A stretch of 64,000 nucleotides of DNA, taken from positions 2,480,001-2,544,000 of the forward strand of contig NC_031674.1 of the NCBI RefSeq assembly GCF_001640025.1, read 5' to 3'. The notes beneath the pieces were generated by a model. The model did not search any database and was not told where the DNA came from. It saw only the letters and a list, made by a program, of their open reading frames with translations. Both the position numbers and the translations under genes were made by a program. Of this stretch, positions 1 to 9,038 are shown one piece after another; position 1 is the first letter of the stretch; each line of letters starts with the position of its first letter. The DNA is from Sugiyamaella lignohabitans (Eukaryota; Ascomycota; Dipodascomycetes; Dipodascales; Trichomonascaceae).

Positions 1-624
1 TAATATGCCCTACTTGTTATAGTATGAATAACACCTATCTTCTAATGAGAGTATACTTGAATAGATAAGTGGATCTCGGAAAGTGCCGGAGACATTTCTC
101 CTCTTGAAGACTTCGCCGGCACTAGATCAGCAAACTACACCACGTGTTTATCAATACAAGACACAGGCTGTACGATTGTGTTAGCTTTTAAGTGGAGCTC
201 TTCTTCTAAAGCGATTATAGGAACCTCCAAATATTTAGGATCGGCCTACAGGGGCCCATATAATTATTCTTTGCATTTCAGGTATACTTCAGGCATCTAA
301 GCTCATTACTGCACCGAGCCTACAATTATTTTTTTATTGGAATAGCAAGACTCACCATACCTCTCGTAAACACATGAATTGATTTCTTTTTTTTTTCCCC
401 TTAGTCGGTCAAGTGAACTAAATCTGAATACTCGAGACAGCTTATAGACTTCGCGATAGATACATCCTAACCCACATGATGTACGGCGCTAGCAGGTCTC
501 ATCTGCAGATTCGACTCTTATTGGTTAAAGAGGTTCGCAGGAAAAGTAGAAGTTGAAATTTGAACGAGAGAACGAGTTTCAAGCCAATCCACGCCAAAAC
601 ACACGCATCTAATTCATATACACA
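1..624. other. Intergenic, upstream of ATP15
   Basis: No supported gene. A palindromic CACGTG lies at 141-146, too far from the next start to assign. T-rich tracts occur near 390. The last 100 bases serve as the ATP15 leader and promoter. Confidence 0.6.
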
Positions 625-1297
625 ATGGCCAAGCCCGCTGGAGTTTCGTAAGTCTACTTTTGCGCATTAACAGGATACTCATGTTGGATCTCTGATTTCC
701 CTCAGAAGTGCACTGGCATCGAAATTCCACTACTCAGATACATGAGCCAGGTGTCAAATAGTCATGTTCGAGTATCTCGAGCCGGTTGTCTGGAATTGGG
801 ACCAATGATTGAGCAACATGTTGAAGTTTTTGCGAATTCGCAATGATGTCAATCGTTCAAGGAAACGGTTTGTAACCGCTGTTCCCTGGCGTAGTGGGAC
901 TTTTTGATACCATCAACCAGATTAGGAAGCTCTGGATGGATGTGAAATGGGTTACTTGGCCATAAGTCTATGGATACCAAGCTACTTATAGTTCAATGAC
1001 TAACTTCCAGTTTTAACAAATACGTTGCTATTGCTGCTCGTACCTTGAGACGTGCTCTCAAGGAGGACCAACGTGTCGCTGCCCAAAAGGTCGACTTCCT
1101 CGAGACCAAGGCCGCTAGATGGACTGATGGCAAGCGTAAGTAGATACCTCTGGTTTAATGCCAGCCATTTAAATCACGGATATAACGTGCTTGGATGTTT
1201 TTATTTGTTCCATGATACTCTTAAAGATATTGAGACTAACTATACAGAATCCGAGCCTCAACTTTTGTCTGTTGGTCTTAAGAACACCACCGCCTAA
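625..1297 (+). CDS. ATP15: F1Fo ATP synthase epsilon subunit, three exons
   Basis: Exons 625-647, 1011-1135 and 1248-1297 join in frame to a protein of 65 residues. Both introns start GTAAGT and end CTAAC-TTCCAG or CTAAC-TATACAG. The product begins MAKPAGVSFNKYVAIAARTL and matches the small epsilon subunit of mitochondrial ATP synthase, whose yeast form has the same N-terminal plan (a GISY-like motif, then an amphipathic AQAIR/AARTL-like helix) and a SEP motif near the end. It belongs to the central stalk of the F1 sector in the inner mitochondrial membrane. The length agrees with the family (about 60 residues). The reading without introns gives nonsense, so splicing is required. The assignment is by recalled family sequence; the exon joins are seen directly. 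Confidence 0.88.
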
Positions 1298-1908
1298 GCG
1301 CTCGATCTAGGTTCATTTATGTAATTAAAATTGATAAAAGTTCACTGTAATGAGAGATTAGGGCCTTAAAACAAGCTCACTGTGGACAGGGTCCAGAGTT
1401 TCGGGGCTCTCACTTAACTACTAAGCCACTTTGCTCCTGAAAAATAGGACCCGCCCCCATTGTATAATATCCTGAGAGACAGTAAAACATATTTCACAAA
1501 CTATTGAGGACGATTTGAGCCAATCCCCAAAGCCCCGGTCCCGGCGTCAGCGGAGGTCGAGCTCGTTGAGACATGACTGTTCACATCTCGGTATCAGATA
1601 AATGGCATTTATTGACTTGCAGGCAGACGAAATTTAAGCATATTACGGAAGATACCCCGCTGATGTCGGCAGGACCTAACTCGGCTTAACTTCGTAGAAC
1701 TATAGAGGTAAAATTCGAAATTGGACAAATAAAATACCAGGGTGTATTGGTTCTTTAAAACTACCAGATTTATAGAGAAAAGTTGACACAGATCATTCAG
1801 TCGCATTTCTTGCAGAGCTTCAATTTACCATTTTGTGTTTAGACTGTGTCATAGCGGAGGGTCTAGCGTTGGAATGTTATGAGATAGATTGAGAAAAGTT
1901 CGCTGGAA
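1298..1908. other. Intergenic ATP15 to MDL-type transporter
   Basis: No gene supported. The minus strand of 1383-1443 reads like a box-A/D-arm segment (TGGCTTAGTAGTTAAG) followed by AGAGCCCCGAAACTC, faintly like a tRNA or 5S rRNA relic. The rest is AT-rich. Confidence 0.5.
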
Positions 1909-4341
1909 ATGTTTTCACAAATGTCAACGCGGATATGTCTCGTCAGTAGAAATATATCTATTGACCATTCTGTGCTAGGTGGGAATACTCTGGCAATAGG
2001 ACTGGCGAGAGGCTATCTACAGTCGAGGTTAGGTGTTGGACTCAGTCATCGAAGCGCTCATACTGGAACTAGATCAGTTGGAAAAGTGAGCATAAGGAAT
2101 ACAAGACTATTGGCGGGGTCAATTCTGAATGATGTAGTTAAGGGGTTTAGACCTGCTATAACATCGGACGCTAATAATGTTTCTGGAGCATTATTTTCGA
2201 GAACGTTTATGAGCACACCCAATGCATCTGCTGGCAAGCAAGCTGCTAATTCTAATAAAACAACAGATGGACCAATAGATTCATCATCAAACCTCTCACA
2301 AGGCACACAGCCAGACTCTTCTGTTCAGCAAGCACCTGCAGATTTCACAAAATCGGAGAAAGCTATTCAGGCTGCTCAGGTGAATTTAGCAGCCAGACTG
2401 CCTCAACATGCAAATGGTGCTAGTGGTAGTGGGTCCAGAAAAGAGATTTTTCGTCTATTCTCGCTTGTAAGGGGTGAGAAGAAAAACTTGGCAGCTGCCA
2501 TGGCTCTTTTACTCCTGTCCTCAGGTGTAACTTTAACTCTACCCTGGGTTATTGGTAAAATATTGGATGCAGTAAATAATGCAACTCCCACAGAGCCGCC
2601 TCTTGTATTTGGATTACCATTAAGCCATTTCTTCATAGGTCTTGGATCTGTGTTCCTGGTTGGCAGTGCAGCGGTGTTCGGTAGAACTGTTCTCTTACGA
2701 ACAATTGGTGAGAGAGTAGTGTCCAAACTACGTTTGGCTATCTTCAAAAAAACTATTTCTCAGGATGCGGAATTTTTTGATGCCAATAGAGTCGGTGATT
2801 TGATTTCAAGACTAACAACAGATGCAAATGTTGTATCGAAATCGGTCACTCAGAATATTGCTGATGGTCTGCGATCCACTTTGAGTGCTATAATGGGCGT
2901 GGGAATGATGAGTTACATTTCGCTAGAACTAACTAGCACAATAATGCTTGTATTACCTCCTGTTCTTGCTGGAACCTGGCTCTACGGAAGAAAGGTGCGC
3001 CAGATTTCTAGAAATTTCCAAGTCGCCCTTGGTTCGCTTACAAAAGTTTCTGAAGAACGATTTAGTAATGTTCGTACTGCTCAATCCTTCGTAGGAGAGT
3101 CACAAGAAGTAAGGCTTTACGCTGATCGGGTAAGAGAGGTTTTCGGCATTGCCAAACAAGAAGCCGTCGCGAATGGAACTTTTTTTTCAATTGTTCAGTT
3201 AACGGGAAATTTCGCTCTTATGGGATTATTGGCCATTGGAGCTAATATGGTAACTAGTGGATCTCTAACATTTGGCCAACTGACAAGTTACATAATGTAT
3301 ACTGCTTACGCTGGATCGGCTGTAAGTGGTATAGGCAACTTTTACAGTGAGCTCATGAAGGGATCTGGGGCAGCTTCGAGGCTTTTCGAAATCATGGACA
3401 GAAATCCATCCATCCACCCATCCAAAGGTGAAAAGTTGGAGAATCCAAGAGGAATAATCAAATTTGAAAATGTCAAGTTTGCTTACCCAACTCGACCTGC
3501 TGTAAATATTTTCCAAAACCTGACATTTACCATTCCTCCAGGAAGCAATGTTTGTATTGTTGGCCCATCTGGTGGCGGTAAATCCACTATTTCATCACTA
3601 TTATTACGATTTTATGACCCATTGGAAGGATCTATCTCTATCGGCAAACAGAAATTAAAGGATGTAAGCGTTAAATCCTTGCGTCGAAATGTAGGTGTAG
3701 TATCGCAGGAACCGGTTCTATTCAGTGGCACTATTGCCGAGAATATTGCCTACTCTGTTCCTGGAGCTACAAGAGAACAGATTTTTGAGGCTGCTAAAAA
3801 GGCCAATTGTAGTTTTATTTCAGATTTCCCTGATGGACTTGACACCCTGGTAGGTGCTCGTGGAGCTCAGTTGAGTGGCGGTCAGAAGCAGAGGATTGCC
3901 ATTGCCCGTGCTTTAATAAAAAGTCCATCTATCCTTATTTTAGATGAGGCAACGTCAGCATTAGATGCCGAGTCTGAGTCGTCTGTCAATAAGGCTCTCG
4001 TCAATCTGATGAAGGAGAAGTCAACCACAATCTCGATTGCACACAGACTATCTACTATCAGTAGAAGTGATCAAGTTATTGTTCTTGGCCAAGGAGGCTA
4101 TGTTGCTGAGCAAGGTAAGTTCAAGGAGCTGTATGCCGACCCACACAGTGCATTGTCTCAGCTTCTCCAAGCTCGCAGTGATATTCTCCCTGATAATGTT
4201 TCCCACTCTTTCACTGAAACCCCCGAACGGTTGGAAGAAACCGAGGCAGACAAGGAGGAGGCCATGGTTGAAATTGACCAAGAGCTCAAGCGCGAAATGG
4301 AGGAAGAAGATGATGATAGAAATTTGAATTACATTAAATGA
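1909..4341 (+). CDS. Mitochondrial ABC half-transporter, Mdl1/Mdl2 type
   Basis: 810 residues, no intron. The first 170 or so residues are rich in Ser, Arg and Asn without acidic clusters at the start, as expected of a mitochondrial presequence. A six-helix ABC membrane domain follows (about 190-490), then a nucleotide-binding domain. Walker A GPSGGGKST lies near residue 551, the signature LSGGQ near 655 and Walker B ILILDEATSALD near 675, with the switch His in IAHRLST. The closest families are yeast Mdl1 and Mdl2 and human ABCB10, inner-membrane homodimeric exporters; Mdl1 exports peptides from the matrix. I cannot separate Mdl1 from Mdl2 by eye. The acidic C-terminal tail (EEEDDDR) is unusual. 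The stop is 119 bases from the convergent Rpp40-like gene. Confidence 0.85.
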   Translation: MFSQMSTRICLVSRNISIDHSVLGGNTLAIGLARGYLQSRLGVGLSHRSAHTGTRSVGKVSIRNTRLLAGSILNDVVKGFRPAITSDANNVSGALFSRTFMSTPNASAGKQAANSNKTTDGPIDSSSNLSQGTQPDSSVQQAPADFTKSEKAIQAAQVNLAARLPQHANGASGSGSRKEIFRLFSLVRGEKKNLAAAMALLLLSSGVTLTLPWVIGKILDAVNNATPTEPPLVFGLPLSHFFIGLGSVFLVGSAAVFGRTVLLRTIGERVVSKLRLAIFKKTISQDAEFFDANRVGDLISRLTTDANVVSKSVTQNIADGLRSTLSAIMGVGMMSYISLELTSTIMLVLPPVLAGTWLYGRKVRQISRNFQVALGSLTKVSEERFSNVRTAQSFVGESQEVRLYADRVREVFGIAKQEAVANGTFFSIVQLTGNFALMGLLAIGANMVTSGSLTFGQLTSYIMYTAYAGSAVSGIGNFYSELMKGSGAASRLFEIMDRNPSIHPSKGEKLENPRGIIKFENVKFAYPTRPAVNIFQNLTFTIPPGSNVCIVGPSGGGKSTISSLLLRFYDPLEGSISIGKQKLKDVSVKSLRRNVGVVSQEPVLFSGTIAENIAYSVPGATREQIFEAAKKANCSFISDFPDGLDTLVGARGAQLSGGQKQRIAIARALIKSPSILILDEATSALDAESESSVNKALVNLMKEKSTTISIAHRLSTISRSDQVIVLGQGGYVAEQGKFKELYADPHSALSQLLQARSDILPDNVSHSFTETPERLEETEADKEEAMVEIDQELKREMEEEDDDRNLNYIK

Positions 4342-4460
4342 GATGACTAAAATGCATAAACTCTTGTACATATAAATAAATGATTATGACACAACTTCAA
4401 TATTGTCCGTTTGTGCATATCTGACAATGGAATTTCTTTATAGACGGTTGGAGATGACTG

Positions 4461-5522
4461 TTACAAATCCTTTCCATTGACAATTTTTAGCGAGAGAATT
4501 TTATTATCCATGAGCTTAGTTACAGAATAATTGTTCTCTCCACTGGTCAGAAAATTGTGTTCTTTCGATCCCCATGCAATGGGGATGTCCTCTATTCCCA
4601 TGACATTAACCATATACCAAGAATTGCTTGGCGTTTCTTTTAGGTTCTCAAATAGAGCTAAAACGTAGGATCTCGGAATTGGACCGTTCTTCCAAGTCAC
4701 AAGGGTTATATCGTCTGGTGTATCTTCGGGGTCCAATAACGAGTATGTCGACAGATAACTGTCTACGTTGGAATGGACATGAACTTGAGGCGATTCAAGA
4801 GTCACTAAGCTTGACCACTCATAGCAACTGCTGGCCCATTCCTGTACCTCCTCCTTATAAACCTCACTACTAACATTACCATCTTTTTCTGGGATTCTAA
4901 ACTTGGGGATTGCAGCCTTGGGAATTGTTCTCACTATAGGTTTAATCTCGGTATATCTGGCATTTGAAAAGTCGGGTGCTGGTGTCAAGGAGGTATGGAT
5001 TGTGAAGGCAAATGGGAGCTGATCTGTTAAGGTATTTTCGGAAGCCCACCGGAGCCGTTCAAAGCTTTTGGACTCGTATAGTTTAGGATCTCGTAAGTCG
5101 TATTTGACGATGAACCTGGACTTCGAACTTTTAGACTTTTGCCCTAGCAGACCTGCCTTGTAATATGTATCCTTCGTGAAGGAGAGCACCAATTGTCCGT
5201 CAATGATAGAGTACACATCTTCGTGATCCAGTCGTGTCTCTGAGATAAGTATAATATTAATCCCACTTTTCCTTATCCAGTTATCTAAAAAGTCATTACT
5301 AAGAAATGTCCTGAGTTCGCACTTTATAGTATAGGTGTGTAGTGAGCCCAATCCAGCAGTAAGAGATTTGATGCTAGAATTGAATGTTGTACTAGTAGTT
5401 ATAAGATCAACCTGTTTGGAGCCATTGTGACTCTCTATCAACTTTAAAGGAAAAGTTCCAGTATTTTCAGCTATCGCGAGAAAACATTTTGCAGGAGGAA
5501 GGTCGCTAGTCAACAATCCCAT
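4461..5522 (-). CDS. RNase P/MRP subunit, Rpp40-like
   Basis: 353 residues, no intron. The central part holds IIDGQLVLSFTKDTYYKAGL followed by RFIVKYDLRDP, which matches the Rpp40 protein family (human RPP40 has DGQLVLSLDKDTYEKLGL at the same place). Rpp40 is a protein subunit of nuclear RNase P and RNase MRP, acting in tRNA 5' processing and rRNA maturation. The C-terminal third, with NSWYMVNVMGIEDIPIAWG, also looks conserved. Saccharomyces has no obvious Rpp40, so the gene points to an early-branching yeast or to a fast-evolving family. The gene is divergent from MET2 across 426 bases. Family recognition is from memory. Confidence 0.75.
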   Translation of the reverse strand: MGLLTSDLPPAKCFLAIAENTGTFPLKLIESHNGSKQVDLITTSTTFNSSIKSLTAGLGSLHTYTIKCELRTFLSNDFLDNWIRKSGINIILISETRLDHEDVYSIIDGQLVLSFTKDTYYKAGLLGQKSKSSKSRFIVKYDLRDPKLYESKSFERLRWASENTLTDQLPFAFTIHTSLTPAPDFSNARYTEIKPIVRTIPKAAIPKFRIPEKDGNVSSEVYKEEVQEWASSCYEWSSLVTLESPQVHVHSNVDSYLSTYSLLDPEDTPDDITLVTWKNGPIPRSYVLALFENLKETPSNSWYMVNVMGIEDIPIAWGSKEHNFLTSGENNYSVTKLMDNKILSLKIVNGKDL

Positions 5523-5948
5523 CTTCTCTGGGATTATCTTTAACCAGGATGTTATGCATCAAATGTGAATTATCATTAATTGATTTTCATATGTACGGCA
5601 AAATATTCTTGCGCTCTATTTCAATAGGATAGTAAATGTTAATATAAAACAAAACCAAGCTGGCAGCCCTTGGTAATAGAAGAAACAAAATCGATCGAGT
5701 TATCCACAAGTTTTCAGTTTCTACTTCTTAAATAGGCTTCTCGATGCGAATGACGAAATCACTTTAACCCGATATTTCTACGCGCAGGAGATACCGGAGT
5801 TAAGGGAGAATGCATACGACCGTCCCTGCATCCTTGCATAACAGTCGAGATTTGATGACTGAAACATACTTGATCTGTTTTTCAGCATAATAGTCAAAGA
5901 CATCATCATCCCTCATTTTTACAAGCTATTCACATTTTTAACGAAGCG
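5523..5948. promoter_or_regulatory. Divergent promoter region, Rpp40-like and MET2
   Basis: 426 bases between two divergent starts. AT-rich on both sides. I looked for the CACGTG motif expected for Cbf1 control of MET2 and did not find one. Confidence 0.5.
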
Positions 5949-7551
5949 ATGACTGAGGGCGATATAAGTGGGACCACTAACGGTGCAAACCACATTAATA
6001 GTCATGTTCCAAAATACAGTAAGTAATTCGAACCTTGTTCTTATCCGAAACCAGCTTGCTAAACAACAGCTCAGGCCAGGGTGCCATTGGGTCATAACTA
6101 ACTATATGACTTTAGAACGTTTGACATCTCAACCAGAAAACCCCTTCGCTAAACTAGTGGGTTCACAAGAGATAGCAGTCATTCCGGAATTTACATTAGA
6201 ATCAGGAGATGTACTTCACCAAGTGCCAGTTGCTTACAAAACATGGGGTAAACTAAACGACCAAGCCAATAATGTCATGGTCATTTGTCATGCGTTAACA
6301 GGATCTGCTGATGTAGCAGACTGGTGGGGTCCTTTGATGGGTGTTGGCAGGGCATTTGATCCAGAGCGCTTTTACATTATTTGCATAAATGCCCTAGGCT
6401 CTCCCTACGGTTCGGCATCACCTTGTACCACTAATCCTGATACAGGGGATTATTACGGTCCCGAATTTCCTTTGACCACGATTAAAGATGATGCTAAAAT
6501 TCAGAAGTTATTGCTAGATGATTTGGGAGTTAAAGAAGTGGCGGTTGTTATCGGTGGTTCTATGGGAGGAATGCTGGTTTTAGAGTATGCATATTTTGGT
6601 CCTAAGTACGTTAGATGTATTGTTCCTATCGCTACCTGTGCCAGTCATAGTGCCTGGGCTATCAGTTGGGGTGAAGCTCAACGACAGTCGATTTATTCTG
6701 ATCCTAAATACTTAGACGGCTATTATGCTTTTAGTGATCCTCCTGCCGTTGGTTTAGGAGCAGCAAGAATGTCTGCCTTGTTAACTTATCGATCAAGAAA
6801 CAGTTTCGAATCGAAGTTTGGGAGGGCAAAACCTGATCCTTTGAAGCATAAACAAACAAAATCTCTCGGCCTAGAACGTGCTCCCTCTACACCATCTGAA
6901 GAACGTTGGGCGATTCACAACCATGGGCATCGTCAGGGAAAGAAACTGTCGCACTCAACAACAGCAAGTCCAAATGGAGCATCCAATGAATCTCCAGAGA
7001 TCTCCCCTAGCTCGTCTGTGGATAGCTTGACATCATTGAACTCTGTATCATCTGCTCCCAAGCCTCTAAGAAGACCACAAACATATTTCACCGCACAAAG
7101 TTATCTCCGTTATCAAGGCGCTAAATTTGTTGAGCGATTTGATCCTAACTGTTATATTGCAATCTCCCGTAAACTTGATACGCACGATGTATCCAGGGGT
7201 CGTGGTGATGAGATTGAAGCGTCTTTGAGAGACATCGAGCAGCCCACGCTAGTAATCGGCATCTCATCTGATGGGCTTTTCACATTTACAGAACAGGAGA
7301 GGTTAGCTGAGCATATTCCCAACTCTAGACTTGTGAAAATAGATTCTCCGGAAGGGCACGATGCCTTTCTTCTTGAGTTTGCAGAGATTAATCAATTGAT
7401 TATCAACTTTCTCAAGGAGCAAATCCCCGATATTATGAATAGCGGTGGCAGAGAGTTTAAGGAGCAGGAGATCGGCCAGCTCACTCAATCTAGTGTCTTT
7501 GGCGAAGCCGAGACGGTCACTGAAGACATGGCTGATATAACTAGATGGTAA
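5949..7551 (+). CDS. MET2: Homoserine O-acetyltransferase, two exons
   Basis: Exon 1 is 5949-6018 and exon 2 6116-7551, joined over an intron GTAAGT...CTAAC-TATATGACTTTAG, giving 501 residues. The first ATG of the long open frame (5968) is a false start in another frame of exon 1. The enzyme transfers acetyl from acetyl-CoA to homoserine, the first committed step of methionine synthesis in fungi. It is an alpha/beta hydrolase: the nucleophile elbow GGSMGG has Ser near residue 172, the acid is in GISSDGLFT and the His in SPEGHDAFLLEF. Other near-identical stretches to the Saccharomyces enzyme are CHALTGSADVADWWGPL and AARMSALLTYRSRNSFE. A Ser-rich insert before PQTYF corresponds to the variable insert of yeast Met2. 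Ends SVFGEAETVTEDM..W as in the family. Confidence 0.96.
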
Positions 7552-9038
7552 TAGAATTACAATAGCATAGTAGATTAATATTGGTGGTGGGTAGGTTTGA
7601 ATGTAATTGGCAGAATACTAGTACCTATTTTTCCAAACTCTCCGAGCTATACTAGTGTAGACAAATTAATGCTAGCTATTCAATTTTAGTGGGCCGTCGC
7701 TAATTATGAATCCCAACAACTGATATAAAATGGAGATGAGAGCAGTTATTCACATGGTGTGCGGATATTTGACAGCTGTGCATGATATTCAGGGGGTTAC
7801 AGGGTGATCAGCAAGATCTATGCAGACTGACAACGGCGAAATCTACGAGCATGAGCCTCTGTCAGTACACCTAATAAGGAATTTACTTTGAATCCCATTG
7901 ATGCAACCAGTTTAATATGTGGCCGAATTAACTACGATATCCAAAGCGCCTGACTAATTGACGCAGACACACATATTGCGTCTGTCGTTACGATTGGGGT
8001 TGTCGATTCGACCGAGGGGAACTGTTTCCAGTCAAGTATTGAATTAACCTTTTCTTATTGTGGGAGTTAGCCGAGGAGCTTCAAGCCCTTTCAACATCTT
8101 CAAAACCTGAATAATTTGTGAGAGATATTGAACAAAGAAGCATATTCCTTGAAGCTGTTGTCTTCTATTATCTTAAAGCACCCACTTTGAGTTTTCTGTA
8201 GATTACATAATTATTCTAATAAATGTTCTCTAAATTTCCAGATTAAGTTATCTTATGCTGCGACACATGAGATATTGTGCATGTATTAGCTGATAATCAA
8301 TCAATGTTGTGATAGCTATCTTATACCCATATAACGCAAATACCGGATTCACTCAAAAAGGGTAAGCGGGGATTCACTTTGCTATATAAGCCAACATTTA
8401 AATGAAGTTAACTAATGTTCTAACACTTTCCTGATTTTATTATCTAGTATTCATGTGCAGCAAAAAAAGAACCATCCTGCTAGTAAAGCAGAGAATATAT
8501 GCTTGATATTCAATACAAATTATAGGACTGACGTTATTCTCAAAAATACATACTCCGAAAATGGAAACCTAGTCTAGCAATATAAGAGCACAATATCTTT
8601 TGAGAACTCGCTTATTTTAATAATATTAGGCGTTTGTTGTTTTTTTGCCCGAATAGGCTGAACAATCAAACTTCCCGAACGGCTGAAACATTCCAGTCAT
8701 GTACATAGATAATCGACGGTAGTAATTAAACTTAACGCGCAGTATTTTGAGTCTGTGCTCGAAGGTGATTTCGAGAAGAGGGGGATAGATCCCAATACAC
8801 GTCACGACACATACAAAGGACCCAACAACTTCCGAGACATTGATTCTTTCATGAACTTTTTCTAACGACCAATAATTTTTTATTTATTTATTTATTTATG
8901 ACTCCAAACGGGACTTTATTGCGACTGTAAGACGTGTACCGTGAACTCGTCTTCTGCTCTGTTTAGAGAGGTGTTATAGCTGTTTACAAGGCAGCGCACA
9001 ACTTTTGACACTTGTGAGTTGGTTATATTTATTAGAAC
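7552..9038. other. 1.5 kb intergenic region
   Basis: No gene, tRNA or repeat element recognised on either strand. AT-rich, with a short (TTTA)n tract at about 8879-8899 ahead of the KAR9-like gene. Confidence 0.55.
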
